From the NCBI RefSeq assembly GCF_000512585.2, contig NC_089244.1, positions 1,240,001 to 1,304,000 of the forward strand: a DNA stretch of 64,000 nt, written 5' to 3'. This document shows positions 1 through 12,750 of the stretch, in pieces (position 1 is the stretch's first letter; each line of letters opens with the position of its first letter). A program made the translations under genes and the position numbers. This DNA is from Kwoniella bestiolae CBS 10118 (taxonomy: Eukaryota; Basidiomycota; Tremellomycetes; Tremellales; Cryptococcaceae). Below the pieces are notes generated by a model. It did not search any database, was not told where the DNA came from, and saw only the letters and a program-made list of their open reading frames with translations.

Positions 1-30
1 ACATACTAACGCCTGTTCTCCCCATGATAG

Positions 31-242
31 CTTCTGCATAGATAACGGAATCATGATTGCCCAAGCGGGGTTACTAGCATACAGGATGGGTCAAATAACG
101 CCGCTGGAGAAGACTGGAGTGACGCAGAGGTATGTCACTTGATCATCCATCGGTCTTTTCATCCGATCATAGCAGCTGACTTATTTGGTATGGACTTTGA
201 AGGTATCGAACAGACGCGGTACACGTTTCATGGCGAGCGTGA
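31..242 (+). CDS. KAE1: KAE1/OSGEP-like tRNA t6A threonylcarbamoyltransferase, C-terminal end (5' part outside window)
   Basis: Only the last two exons lie in the window. Exon 31..129 follows a 3' splice site with an ACTAAC branch motif just upstream (5-10). Exon 203..242 ends in TGA. The joined reading gives F-C-I-D-N-G-I-M-I-A-Q-A-G and then R-Y-R-T-D-A-V-x-V-x-W-R-A at the C-terminus. The DNG-MIAQAG block and the terminal QRYRTD-V-W are hallmarks of Kae1/Qri7/TsaD family proteins, and this terminus fits the cytosolic Kae1 branch. Kae1 is the catalytic subunit of the KEOPS/EKC complex, which makes N6-threonylcarbamoyladenosine at position 37 of ANN-decoding tRNAs. The metal-binding HxxxH motif would lie upstream, outside the window. 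The gene converges with the histidine kinase gene. Confidence 0.9.
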
Positions 243-602
243 TGGAACAATACTATGTATCTCCCGCATCTGTACTCTTCCACCTACCTTGCACCAAAAT
301 TCATTGCCCACGTCCATACAATTACGCCTGAGCGATAAAGGCAGCAGCTAATAATCATCGTATCCGAGAGATAAATGCATTTCAACCCAATCTCTTCTCT
401 TTCTCGCCTATACTCTCAAATCGTACAACCCTTCTTCTTCTTCTTCAACGTCACTCTATGATATTTTGCAGAATTGTAAATGCAGACTTGAAAAAGAGGT
501 ATTACAAGAACGGAAAAATGCTTTTGTAAAGTAAAGAGAATGGTTGAAATGATCATGGTAATGTGGAATCGAATTTAACCATTCAAGCCCATCTAATGGT
601 AT
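243..602. other. Convergent 3' intergenic region
   Basis: Space between the KAE1 stop and the presumed stop of the histidine kinase. A CTT-repeat tract lies near 429-447. I see no gene or RNA signature. If the kinase uses a further 3' intron (see that entry), its last exon would extend into this stretch. Confidence 0.5.
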
Positions 603-3600
603 TTAAAATCCGATCTCTGATTGCGCAAAAAGACAAACATTAGCATCACGCTCCATCCTTTTGATCTGAAGCATGTATATATACTCACTCTTGAATATCG
701 TATCCAGACTGGACAGCGAGACAGGTTTTACAAGACTACGACCAAATCATGTTCAGTATTCCATACTAATGTCAGAGGCACTCAAACACATCGTTGGGAA
801 GAAAAGCTCACTATCCATCTACCCCACTTCCAAATGCCTCACGCTTATCATCCTGCGTTGCCAATCCCGTCAAAGCGAAGATCTTCGCACGAGCCTGAAC
901 AACTTTAATGGGAGGTATGGATACCGGTCGTCCTGGTGGAGGGACAAATGGAATATCCTGGGGTGCATCCCGTCGAGTAGCTTCGATCTTCCGTATGGCC
1001 CGTGTGGCATCATGACCATTCATGACTGGCATGGAGATGTCCATGAGGATGACGCTAAAGCAGGAGAAGGGGTGTTAGCGAGTAAATACCTGCAAGTCAG
1101 ATGATGATGCAGCACTCACTCCCAGTAATTCTGAGGGGTACTTTCAAACAATTCCACCCCAGCCCTTCCATCAACAGCTTCGGCATATTCGAATCCCTAC
1201 GCCCACACCAAAGCAAATCAGCTTAAAAGTAATAACCCTCTCATCCATCAAGGGGAGAAACATAATGGATTGATAGGAGTACCCACCCGCTTCTTCAAAA
1301 ACGCCCCTAATACCCTCCGATTGATAACATTATCCTCCACAACCATGACCCTCGCTGACCTCCCCTTCCTGGGCGTCTCAGTAGGAACAGTAGCAGCCTT
1401 AAGCATGACTCCGCCGTCCGCCAGGGAGATCGTCGATATCGTAGACGTAGGAGAGGCAGACCCCTGCTGAGGCGACGATTGCGCAGTATCATCACTGGCC
1501 ACTGAGCCCGAGGCTACCCGTCGTGGAGCATGGTACGTCATTCCCCTAGGACCGAGGGAGGGTCGGATCACCTGTTGGACCTGTTCGTTCTCCTCCGATC
1601 GTCTGCGCTGTAATGGTAATCTATGGTCTCGGAGGGGCTGAGCGAATCGAACCGACGATAATTCACTGATTGTCGAATTGGATTCTGCCGATGCGCCAGA
1701 AGATCCTCTCGAGATGCTTGGTCTGGAATGGATATCATCTTGCTCGTCGTCGATGTTCACCTGATATTGACCGGGCGATTCATGATGTAACCATTCGATA
1801 GCCTTTTGTAAGCCATTATACAACGAGGTGGGACCAATAGGCTTGAATAGGACTTGACAGAATCCACCGTTCTTGCGTATACTCTCGCAATACTGGTTGA
1901 TCTCCATCCCCCTCACGGCCATGGCGAAGAGTATCGGTTTGTTACTCTTCGTAGCGTACTCATGCAATAATCCCTCATCTTCATTAATCAAGATTATATC
2001 ACTCTCCAGCGGTTTACCCTCCAGAACGCCGAATTGCCATGCATTGGCGTACATCGAAAGTACTTCCAGGGATAATCTGTGTCCCCGATGTTCAGGCTGG
2101 AAAGCGAGGAAAGAGATATTCAGACCCTGACCGAACGACATGGCGGTATTGACGGTAGTTGTCGAGGATACGTGGGAAGAATTGGATGAGGTATCGTCGT
2201 CGTCATCTTCCACTTCGACTTCGAACGACACTTTGATCTCTGTACCCATTCCCTCAGATGACCAGACGTCGACCTTTCCATTGACGTTTTCGGATCGAAC
2301 GATCGAGTTGACAATGGCCAGACCGAGACCGGTACCGGTCTGAAGAGGGTTTTCCTGCGAAAACGGATGGAACAGTTGATCCTTGAGGAAATCTTTGCCT
2401 ATTCCTTTACCGGTATCTATCACTGCCATCTCAACGGGTATCGTACGTGATCCAGGTGGGTGAGGCATTTCTCGTAAAGTGATTTGGACGTAACCATCCT
2501 GTACTTGCAATCAGCACATCCCGTCCTTTCATCACACATAGCGCTATACTCACCGTTGTAAACTTGAACGAATTTCCAACCAAATTCATCAGGACTCTTC
2601 GCAGACCACCTTTCTCACACCGTACCATCCATCCCTATAGCCAATGACACATCAAATCAGCACAAAAGCAGATGTCACGGACGTAGGTAGTTCGGGCTCA
2701 CCTTCTCCCTCTGATCAATGTCGATTACCGTTTCCACATGTGCCAATTTCTCTCCGACCTGCGCCCTCTGCGATTTTGGTACCAGGCCACTCGATGTAGG
2801 TGGAGCATAGAAACTTCCAATATCCGCGTCACCCATGAAGAACCTCGCTCTCTGACCGATCCAACATCCCTCAACGGTCTGTTCGACCAGCGCGCCCAAA
2901 TTGACTTTACCCAATTTCCCACTTGACGTTTTCCCGCTTCCTGATCCAGATAACTTTGTGAAATCCAGTACGTGGTTCACCGTCTCGATCAGGGAATTAC
3001 CACATGTCTGGACGGTCTTGAGGAATGCTAATTGGTTGGTATCGAGGGAGGTATCGCTGAGCAATTCCGCGGCGGCTAAGATACCGTGCAGGGGTGTTCT
3101 GAGCTCGTGACTGACCGAGGAAATTAGGATACTCTTCGTTTTGTCTGCTAATACCATTCTTCGCCTCAGTACAGCCGATAGAATGATAACTCCGATAGCT
3201 CTAAGGAATTGAAGTTCGTATCCTTCCAAGAATTGTTTCGCTTTGTTCGTGGTATACGCGCAGATAAGGGCGAAAGGCTGTTGATCAACCCCATAGATAG
3301 GTACGACCATACCATACCTGAATTTCTGAGGGAACATATATCTAATCCACACAGGAGCAATACTTTCGAATATCTTACCGTCCCTATGATCTCTCAGGAA
3401 TTCCGAGAACTTCTCATGATCATGAGAGCTGAGAGGTCGACTGGGTGTCGAAGTCGGGGTGGTAGCCAAAACAGGGAAAGCGTTGACCGGACCAAAAGTT
3501 TCACTCCGTTCTAATACTGGGGAATGGTGCTCCGCTGTACTGTATGGGTCCGCTCTGTAGACTGTCTTCTTCCCTGTCGGCGTGTCAACATGAACCATCT

Positions 3601-6068
3601 CGATTTGACTGATGTCCAAGATGAACGATCCATCCAGATCAAGTGTGGAGCAAACCAATTGACCAGCACGGGAGTAGACTTGATCCATCTTCGCTGCTGC
3701 TTCGGCATTTGAGGCGGATGAGTCGGCGTCCATTTCCAGACACTCTCGGGTGAATTTCTCCATGGACGTTTGAATCTTGTCACGAACTCGAAGTTGCAGC
3801 TGTTCACTGAATCAGCAGAGTCCCGCTGATAGTGAAATAGATAGACTCACCTTGTCCCGCCACAGTTCCATTTCCCTCATTGCAACAGCCGCAAACTCCT
3901 TCAATATCAACCTCGATCTGGGTGGGAATTCTGCTCGGGGTTTATCATCGATAATGCACAAACTTCCTATGTTGTGTCCATCCATCGTTCGTAGAGGTGC
4001 ACCAGCGTAGAAACGGATATGCGGTGCGCCAATCACTTGAGGGTTCTTTTCGAATCGCCAATCGAGTTTCGTGTCAAGAACAACGAAGGGTTCGTCGGAT
4101 CTGCCCTGTCAGCATTTATCGTAAAAACGGTTCAACTCACCTAGCAAGAACCGAATGACTACAGAAACTCGATATCCTAGCTGCTTCCTCTGCCCCCAAA
4201 CCACTCTGAGTTTTATGCCATTGCGTCTCGCTATCTATCAAAGCTATAAGCACGATCTTAGGGTTAAAGACCAGTTTCGCCATATGAGCTATACGATCGA
4301 AATTTAGGTCCGCCGCTGTGTGCAAGATGTTGAAACGGTATAAAGCTCTACGACGAGCAGTCTCGTCCGGAGGCAGGGGAGCGGGCAGCCATCCTAATCT
4401 ATCATACAACGGTCCCATGTCCTGAGGTAATGCCATGCTGGGTATTTGATCCGCGCTAGGCCGAGGTGGGGTTGATCTAATAAGTATATCAGGAGTTCTA
4501 GTGCCAGTAGTGATGATTTTGGGCGTAGGGTCGTCGGCGGTAGATGACGAGGATGAGCTACCTGCTGCAGCTTGAGGTGACGCAGAGCCGAAATAATCCG
4601 TGGGAGCTTCTGGATCGGCACCTCCTCTTTTTTCTAAAGGGGCTGAAGCAGGGGGGATGCGACTGTTCACAACACCCAGCCGTACTTTATGAGGTGATAT
4701 CTCAGGTTCCGGAACTTTGGCTTTTCCTTTACCATGCGGTTCGCTAGGGGTACTGACGGGACTAGCTTGGATGGTGGGCAGTCGTAGATTCCCAAAGGTG
4801 TTGGATGTCACCGCACTAGACATACTTCGATGTAATGGGAATCGTGAAGATCCGGGATCAGAACTTGCACTGTCCTTCATCGAACCGTTCGAATCTACCG
4901 AGACGACCGAGGCCATCGGATCTAACAGTTCTCTTTCCGGACTGGGCATAGCTAACGGCGCGAAATCCGACTCCCTCAATCCGGAGGAAGCCATTCGTAC
5001 CGTCGCAGCGGCAAGGGAATATGAGGGTAGGGCGAGTTTATCAGGTCGTAGGATCTGGTCGGGTGGTCGATCAGGTAGATGCTCTAATTCGTATGCTTTC
5101 TTCCTCGCTGCCATGGCGGCTGCCATTGATCCCGGTCTAAGCGATCCGGCCGAAGTGGACGGCGCAGAACTGACAGAGGTCATGGTGGATCCACCGGATC
5201 TCTTGGAGCTGTATCCTTCAGAGCTACTGGTGTTGTCCCCAAGATGGAGAGGTAGAGTCGAAGCGTATCGCTTGCCAGGTGAGGAGTGAGCAGAGTGAAC
5301 CTCTGTAGGTGAATCACCAGAGGACTGAGGGGGGTTGGGTATCTTGTTAGGATCGAACAGACCATGAGCGTAGGCGTGGGAGAAGGTCGTCCAATCCATG
5401 GTAGATACTGATGGAGTCTTTGTTGTATACTTGGAAGGATCAGAAGTTCCAGAGGCTAAAGAACCTGCCCTTCCTAGCAAAAACGTCTTTCCTTCTTTCT
5501 CGTCTCCGCCAGATACCGAGAGCATATCCACGGCATTCGCCAGTCCCGCCTCCTCCTGAGCAAAAGTAGCGATGCACGAGTCACCCGAGCTGGCTATCTG
5601 GGTCAACTCCTCGCTGTTCAAGCCACCCTGATCCATGGGTGAGATGGGAGTAGAGTCCATGGGAATGGGAGGGGAAGTCGGGTAATCCTCCTTCCTTCCC
5701 GGAGCGGTCTTCGGTCTTGCTCTTTTCTGAGAAGGATTCCGACTGAGTAAGCTGGATGGGCCGGCGGAAGATTGAGACGTAGGGGATAAGGGGAAGGTGG
5801 TCGATTTGGTAGGGGAACGATGGGGGACACCGGTAGGTCTGTTCGTTTGTGAGACGGTCGGTTCTAATGGTACTGAGATTGATCTTGGGGAAGAACTTGG
5901 TCCGGCACCATTGTGATTCGCAGAAAGGGTGATATGATGAGAGGAAGGATCGGTATGGAGGTGATGTAGGAATGCGGCAGACGAAGATTGAGGACGTTTG
6001 GAACTTGAGCTCGCACTTGCACTTGCAGACGCAGTTGCATTTGCGTCTCTATCTAGTTCATGTCCCAT
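603..6068 (-). CDS. Soluble GAF-domain hybrid histidine kinase (two-component sensor with receiver domain)
   Basis: The first exon (6068..~4138) encodes about 640 residues, mostly low-complexity Ser/Pro, ending at the start of a GAF domain (C-S-H-S-V-L-A-R). The GAF continues in the next exon (S-D-E-P-F-V-V-L-D, R-F-Y-A-G-A-P-L, N-I-G-S-L-C-I-I-D). The HisKA box is S-V-S-H-E-L-R-T-P-L-H-G at about 3080-3120, so the phospho-accepting His is present. The HATPase has an N box (N-L-V-G-N-S-F-K-F-T), G1 (D-T-G-K-G-I-G) and G2 (G-T-G-L-G-L-A-I-V). About 250 mostly unstructured residues lead to a receiver: V-V-E-D-N, phospho-acceptor Asp in V-I-L-M-D-I-S-M-P-V-M-N-G, and the conserved Lys in Y-L-V-K-P-V-S-L. 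I see no transmembrane segment, so it is probably a cytosolic sensor that passes phosphate through Ypd1-type HPt proteins. About 1,600 residues, eight or more exons. The C-terminus is uncertain: reading through gives a stop at 603-605, but a GTGAGT donor just after the LVKP exon could add another exon. Fungal subgroup not assigned. Confidence 0.88.
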
Positions 6069-6135
6069 GATCTGCGATTGAAAAAGAAAGAGGAGTCGAC
6101 GTCAGTGTCAGTTTGTTGGGAACTGAATCTTTCAT
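6058..6135 (-). promoter_or_regulatory. 5' leader of the kinase gene: probable leader intron 3' splice site plus overlapping uORF
   Basis: On the minus strand a pyrimidine-rich tract followed by CGCAG ends three bases before the kinase ATG (AG at 6073-6072), which looks like the 3' end of an intron in the 5' leader. If that intron is retained, an upstream ATG at 6135 opens a 25-codon reading frame in another frame that ends at 6058-6060. It overlaps the kinase start by 11 nt and would compete with it. I see this directly; use in vivo is inference. Confidence 0.45.
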
Positions 6136-8643
6136 GTGAATTTGGGAAAGAAAAAGGTTATGAAGGTTCAATTGGGTTACCAGAATTATGTATACGAGGT
6201 AGAAAGAAAGAGAGAATCACATATCGTTTCTTTCACTCACGAAAGAAATAGATGACAACGGAAAACTACCTCCCCACTTCCTGATCCCTTCGAAGGACTG
6301 ACTAGACACACGCGAGAGCGAAGTGACGATCTAGATATCCACACAGGCGAGATCGTATTCCCTCTCTCCATATACATATGTATAGTCTTCTTGATCTTCT
6401 AAACTCAGGCTGGACCGCTGAAAACTTGTTTTGCGATGGTTGTATTAAAGTATTGTTGGTGAGTTATTGGAAAAATTCGAATATAGCGACTGACGAGTTT
6501 ATAGTAACGTGTTCAAGGTGAAAAGGGGGGGTTGGGTTAGGTTTTACGGCGGAATGACGGTGAGTGGAGTGGAGCTGAACTAGGACCTAACCAATGCCAA
6601 TGCCGAGTGAGGGTGAGTACCGATTCTTCTACCTTTCTTCCTGTCGCCGTGTCCACTCGATTGAAAGAGAGATATCACGACTTGTTGAGCAGGGGAAAGA
6701 GACGGGCTGTGGTATGCACAGAGTGAGTGATAGGATGAGCTTGACTTGTTATATCTAGAAGGAGCTGTAAATGGCCAAATACCAACATAGCATGCCCAAT
6801 AACCAAATGACGAAAACAGGTAGAAGCCTTTTCTTCAAAAGGCAAGTAAGGACGGACGGCGTATGAATCAAAATCGTAATGGGTATTACAGATTTGGTAT
6901 TCAGTCCTCCAAAGCTATAAGGGCAACATTCGTAATATGATGTTAGGAGATTTTAAGGAAAGACTTGCCGAGTCTTTATTGGTTTCACCCTGAATTGCCC
7001 TGATCTGCATCATCTCATCGATTCGGATTTCTCGTGCAGCCAGGCAGAGAGGTCACATTTGCACCCATCGTCATTGTCCTCTCGGATAAAGGTATAACGA
7101 AATGTATTGAGGATCACACAGCAAGTATGCATGCGGTGCGAGCATACCCACTTGGTAGGAGGGACTTGCATCAGGATATCTGTTAATGAGCTGTTCTGGT
7201 GGGTTGTACACAGCATAAAACGTCGTCGGAGATCTTTTCGATCCTCTCCGTACGGGAAACGATCGACTTACGTTATGTCATCTCAAGGTCTGTGCGTTGG
7301 TACAGTTTGAGATTGGAAGTCAGCTCGAGGCCGGAAGGGTTCATGTACAAGTGTGGTCGTGAAAGTGCGGTTGTGCATGTACATACATTTCTTCCAGTGT
7401 CAGTATCGATAGGTTGAAAGGTCGATGCGACTCCGACATGACACTTCAGGTGCACAGCTCGGGCGAGCGAGTCCTAGGTTCGCGCTGAAGTATATACTGA
7501 GTCGTCAGACGCTGAAAGCCTCGAACTTCCGTGTACGAGAACACGCACATTGCTGAGGCTAGTAGAGGCGGTCAAGTGGATGGGAGGCGATACAAGCATA
7601 CAGTGCATCGATTGTTATGACAGTTGTGCCCCAGAACGTATCACCTGTCCGGTTACAGGAGAAGAAGGAGAAAGATCTCGACTATCTGACCTGCCAGTAC
7701 AGGCATTTCATGACGAGGGTAAATGCTCATAAGAATTTTGCCACCCTTCCATAGTTCTATCTCTATCGCATCCGCTCAAAGTTCATTGGGTTCACCAGAA
7801 GGGGCTGTTAGTCGTATCTAGTCGCATTGGCTGCCTCATGAAGATGTCCCCTGTCGATATGGACTTATCCATGATACCTTCGACCTGCACTTCGTCTTTC
7901 TGTTCACGTCTTATCAACTGGGATGGGACAATTAAGAGCAAAAACGTTCGGAAAAAACAGGTAACAAGCGAACAAATGCCAAACCACCGAATAATACTGC
8001 CTTCCGAGGCATTCGAAGAACCCCTTAGGCGGGTGTACCACATCGCTGCTGTTGTCCCGATGCCTATAGCCTTGCTCTATCGTTGGACTCATCAAATGCA
8101 ACCTTATAGCTTTCTAACAACGTCCGGTCTGCGGATGGGAGTACAAGCAGCACACTACGAGTAGACTACGGTACCCGCTCTGAGACTTCAGATACCAACG
8201 CAGTGGCAAACAAACGAGCACAGGATAATATATGAGCTAAGGTTGATGCATCCTTCCTCTAAAGCCCAACGAAGAACTGCTCAAGTCGCAAGGAGAATGA
8301 TGCTTTCTGATCCTGATCGCACCTTATGGATAATGTATGGAGAGGTGTAGCAGTATGTATACATGCTACAATCTCGATGCCGATAAAGTATACGCCACAA
8401 TGATCGTCGTTTTCACGTGGCGTTGGTTCTGGGGCTCCGTATGTTTGGTGTGTGTTTTTTTGTTTATGGATGTGTGCGCGTCGTCGAGTTTGACGATTGA
8501 TTGATTTCTGATTTTTGAATTTGATACTTGACTTCATAGAGATGCAACAACATATCCCATACCACCCTCAGGTATAGCTGGTGTCACCTACGACACAACT
8601 AAAGAGGCAACCCCCTGGACTCGAACGATATAGCTAAAACAAC
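6069..8643. other. Long divergent intergenic region, no gene recognised
   Basis: About 2.6 kb between the divergent starts of the kinase (-) and the coiled-coil gene (+). The kinase-proximal part is probably its leader and promoter. Open frames here are short (up to 108 codons, 7838..8164) and show no recognisable motif or exon structure. No tRNA-like fold was seen. It could hold long leaders or a non-coding transcript. Confidence 0.5.
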
Positions 8644-11409
8644 ATGTCTCTGGGAGTTTCATCGTCCTCCTCTTCACCTCTCACGACCCACACCCGACCA
8701 CTCCCGCCCAGTAGGAAACGCAACTCATTCACACCCTCACCGAGGGGTAGCCCACGCATCACACCCGACTCTTCTCTGGCTGATCAGTCAGATGTAGCTC
8801 TGTCATCACCGAAGAAGGAGCAGGACGGGACGAAGGGTGGATTGAGGGAACGGAGCGAGGAGGAGTTGATTAGAGCTGGAAGAGGGGAGTTGGAAGATAC
8901 GCTTAGAAAGGAGTGGGAAGAGAGGGAAGATGTACGTCTCTGTATTGCTTGCTTGCTTGTCTACATTTTGTCGCTTATGGGTCATTGGTAGTTGCTCTCT
9001 CGCTTGGAACAGATTCAAGCTGAACGGAGAGAGTTGGAGGAGAAGCATGATGAGTTGATGAGAGGAATCACGACGTTACAGGCCAAGAATGATGAAGCAT
9101 TCAACGAGCAGGTAAGCTTCCTACATTGTGCCATGCAAAAGAAAACAAATCATCAAATAGCTGACAGCTGCAATCAGAGCCGCATGGAAGCCGATCTGGA
9201 AGAACGGGACGAACTTCTTGATCGACTTAGAAAGAGATTATCAGAAGCTGAGCGACAAGCTAGGGAGAGTCAGAAGAGGTATATCGAGCAGGTGAGCTGA
9301 TCAATCAATCATCAAATGCATATCAAGCTCCTGCTCTGAATACCACTCCAGAGAGTTGATTGATGGGTGATGTGCGACGTGACGAAAGCGTTGCTGATTC
9401 ACTCCTCGTGCATCAAGGAACAAACCTTCGATATTGAACGACAAGCTCTCCAAGCCCAGGAAACCCACCTTCAACAACGCATCAAATCACTCTCCACCTC
9501 CAAATCCAGTCGATCTACCACGCCCATACCCGAGGTGGAGAACATCGCCTCGCTGAAAGACGAATTAGCATCTATCAACCTCTCCCACTCGACCTTACTA
9601 GCTAAGCTCAATACATTGACCAAGGAACTGCACGATTTGAAGATCCTGAATGAGGAGTTGCAAGAGGAGAATGAAGGATGGGAATTCTTGATAAGGGAGA
9701 GGACGTTGAATGGGAAATTGAGGGAGAAAGGTGGGATCTTGGCAAATCCCAATCAAAACCAGGAAGAAGAGAAGGAGCAGAAGGGAGATGATGTCGACGT
9801 GGATTCAGAGTTGGAAGAAGAGATGAGTGAATTAAATTCCGATCTGGAGAACCAATCGCCGATATTCGATGACGATCATCATTTCTTCGCTACCAATTTG
9901 GACAGTGGTGCGAATAAAGATTTCTTGGCTCCGCCCACAAAGCATTCGAGAAGAGGTGGAAGGAAGAATAGGACGGCTAGTCGATCTAGTGCTGTGGAGG
10001 GCAAATCCGGGCTGGATCTTGCTAGCGAATTGAGCATGGTGGACGATGGTGGATCAGATGCGGGGCAGAGTGTAGTGTCTGGAGAAGGAAGGAATGATGA
10101 GATGAGCGGTGAGCTATACATATCTTCTTCACCCAGTATTGATAGCTGATAGCTGATTGGATGGGGTTTTAAGCTCTAAGAGCAGAAGTGAAGCAGCTGA
10201 AAGAGTCTAACAAGGCTTTAACGCTGTACTGCTCGAAGGCGAGTCGGGTTACCATGATCTAGACTGTCGGAAGCATGCTGATATGGGTCAACTCAGATCA
10301 TCGACCGTATAATTACTCAAGAAGGGTTCGAGCACGTCCTTTCGGTAGATTACAGAACCCGCCGAGCCACCAGCAAATCAGCTTCAACTGCTTCTCGCCC
10401 AGCCCTGAAAGATGTCAATGGCGGATCATGGAATATACCCTCGTCATCATGGCCAATAGCGGAAGAACCACCCAAAATACTGGAACCGGAACCTGTCAAG
10501 GAGAAGAAGGCTAGACCATTAAGTATGATGGTCAGAGCTATGACTGGACCAGCTACTGAGAAAGTCGTTCCCCCCCATTCCTCGCAAAGTGCAAATCCCC
10601 CTACAAACGACGAAAGTAAGACGGAAAAAAGAGTATGTCCCATTGTACTTCACCTCTGATTAGGTGTATCAGCTGATAGTCGTTGATCATTATAGGCAAG
10701 AAGAGGCTTCTCATTAGATTTCAGATCACTGGGATTCGGTACTTCCTCTTACACCTCTCCAACGGAATCGTCCAAATCCTCGCTCAGACCATTTACGCTA
10801 TCGTCAAAATCTTCTACAACAGGTTCGAGATCAACTTCCAACACAGCTAGGAAGCTAGACATTCACGAAGAGGATGAGGAAGATCTCAGAGAGAGACATC
10901 GGATGGAAGCCACCCTGAAACTTATGGGTATCAACAAATCTGCCTCACCGGGGAGTATACCAGAAGAGGGGGAGGAGGAATTTCCGATGAATCGAGCAAC
11001 ATGGAAAGAAGGATCGGGCAGATCGTCGGTTAGTTCAGGACAATCACATAGGTCCGGCACCACGCCATTGGGTCGATTATCTTCCGTCATTGGGGTAGGG
11101 ACGGAGGATGATCTGACTGTACCGCTTGAGAGTATCGAGAATCCCGATCAGGCTGTGGAGGTATTACGTGCGTTTGATGAGAGGCAGAATGAGAGGATTA
11201 GGGAGATGTCAAAGGGACGGAGAAAGTCGGTGTATACCAGTCCTCCTAAGATAAATTCTAGGAGGATAAGCGTGGAGGAACAGGGGGACGGGGTGGGGGC
11301 TAGGGATAGGACGATAAGTAAGAGTGAGAGTGTGAAGACTTTGTGGAGTCTTGGAGGAGGGGGAGGGAGTAGACCGAATAGTGGCGAGGTGGTGGTTGAG
11401 AAGAAGTAG
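8644..11409 (+). CDS. Acidic coiled-coil protein, function unknown
   Basis: Starts at 8644 (M-S-L-G-V-S-S-S) and ends with TAG at 11407-11409, in about seven exons. Residues 1-70 are Ser/Pro/Thr-rich. Then come several hundred residues of Glu/Leu/Lys heptads read over four exons (L-E-Q-I-Q-A-E-R-R-E-L-E-E-K and L-L-D-R-L-R-K-R-L-S-E-A-E-R-Q-A), typical of a long coiled coil. An acidic, Ser-rich linker follows (9760-10120), then a last helix-like exon with A-L-R-A-E-V-K-Q-L-K-E and a short ordered block (I-I-D-R-I-I-T-Q-E-G-F-E-H-V-L). The C-terminus is basic and Ser-rich. No catalytic motif. It may be a scaffold or cytoskeletal protein, but I do not recognise the family. Confidence 0.75.
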
Positions 11410-11585
11410 AGGAGCTGCAATGAAGTTTATGGCTATGTGTACATGTTGATATGTTTACGACTCTATACGATGTTTATGTTCTTGCATGAAATGTCATTGA
11501 TGTATGAAATGCATGGTATCTTTATCGGTTCATTAGGTTCGTGTCGGCTCGTTGAATTTGGTGAGATATGAATGAGTAAATAAAA

Positions 11586-12505
11586 TTAAGTTGCTCTAAA
11601 CCGCTGGTAGTAGCTTTTACACTTCGCTTCCATCGCTTCTTGATATGTCTCTGGGAGGGTATCGACGAGTTTACCTATAAGAGCATGTCAGAATAAGATA
11701 ACCTTGAATAAACACCGATGCAAAATCACTTACCTGGATTCCCACTCCACACTGACATACTAGGTACCACCGTCCCCTCAGGAAGGACCGTATCGGGCAG
11801 AATCACCGCTAGATCTTTGATAATTACGAATTTGCCCTGTTACATCCGCACCCATCAGTGAAAGGTCAGCTAAAATCAGATACTGCAATGAGAGTAAAAG
11901 GGGTAGCTCACGATTATACAGTTCTTGCCTATTTCCACTCCTGAGCCTATCGAGGCTGCTTCTATTATGCTGTTGGGACCTATTTGGACGAAATCGGATA
12001 TTCGCAGTGGGTAGAATGTGAATGAGCTGTTGGTGTGAAGAATGAACATTAGCTATATTTGCTTTATTATTCTTCCGCTTCAAGGTCTTAGGGGGGTATA
12101 CACAGCTAAAATAGCAGACAAGAAGAAGAAGAAGATTTTACACCCACCCCTTGTACATCTTCCCCGGAGGTCTGACTATGGCCCCTTCCCCGATGAGACA
12201 ATACCTCCCCATAGTAATTACGACATGTTGTCCCGCTGTCGATCTTCTGAGATCACCTCGAAGTATTGATCCGGTCTGGATAATGGATTTACCACCTAGA
12301 ATGATGTTGGTCGCTCCTGTTATGGTTGCTTTTCTTGATACTTTGTCTGTTCCCAATAACCCATCAGTCACCATCCGGTTAAACCTCTGATCTCAGGGGG
12401 AGGGAAAGAGAAGAGGGAAGATTCGACTTGATTCTACTCACTCCCCGTATCTGTCTCTATGTATGTACCCTTCTCATATGTCGCTATAGGATCGAATGCC
12501 CCCAT
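11586..12505 (-). CDS. DCTN5: Dynactin p25 subunit (DCTN5-like, left-handed beta-helix)
   Basis: The start at 12505 gives M-G-A-F-D-P-I-A-T-Y-E-K-G-T-Y-I-E-T-D-T-G. A GTGAGT donor after 12442 joins to exon 2 at 12346, producing the conserved G-N-K-V-S-R-x-A-T-I-T-G. Hexapeptide-repeat text follows (N-I-I-L-G-G-K-S-I-I, S-I-L-R-G-D-L), then V-R-P-P-G-K-M-Y-K-G-S-F-T-F-Y-P-L, I-G-x-N-C-I-I-G and a tail ending Y-Y-Q-R-F. Order and wording match dynactin p25. Five exons, stop 11586-11588. p25 sits in the pointed-end complex of dynactin and helps link dynein to early endosomes. The second donor is GTGGGT; reading past it gives a stop at once, which supports the splice. It lies 245 bp head-to-head from VPS53, so the two may share a promoter. 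Confidence 0.9.
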
Positions 12506-12750
12506 CTCGTATGCATTGTATCGAGTCTGAACAGAACAAGGATATCAGAAGAGACATGAACAATAAAGTGGAATGAATCCATTTACGCGTTTGGCAGCAT
12601 CTCGGTGTCAGGTCCGTGCGTCTACTGCTACTGGGCGTGTCTCGGTCATCGCCATGCCCACTCACCGTTCACATCGTCATAACATTCTTTGTTGCATTTC
12701 ATTTCACTACCTCTTTCTCTTCTTCATATAGATAGTAACGCAGAGACATC

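Noticed and set aside
7838..8164. 108-codon plus-strand frame in the long intergenic region
   Set aside because: No recognisable motif, no neighbouring exons that extend it.
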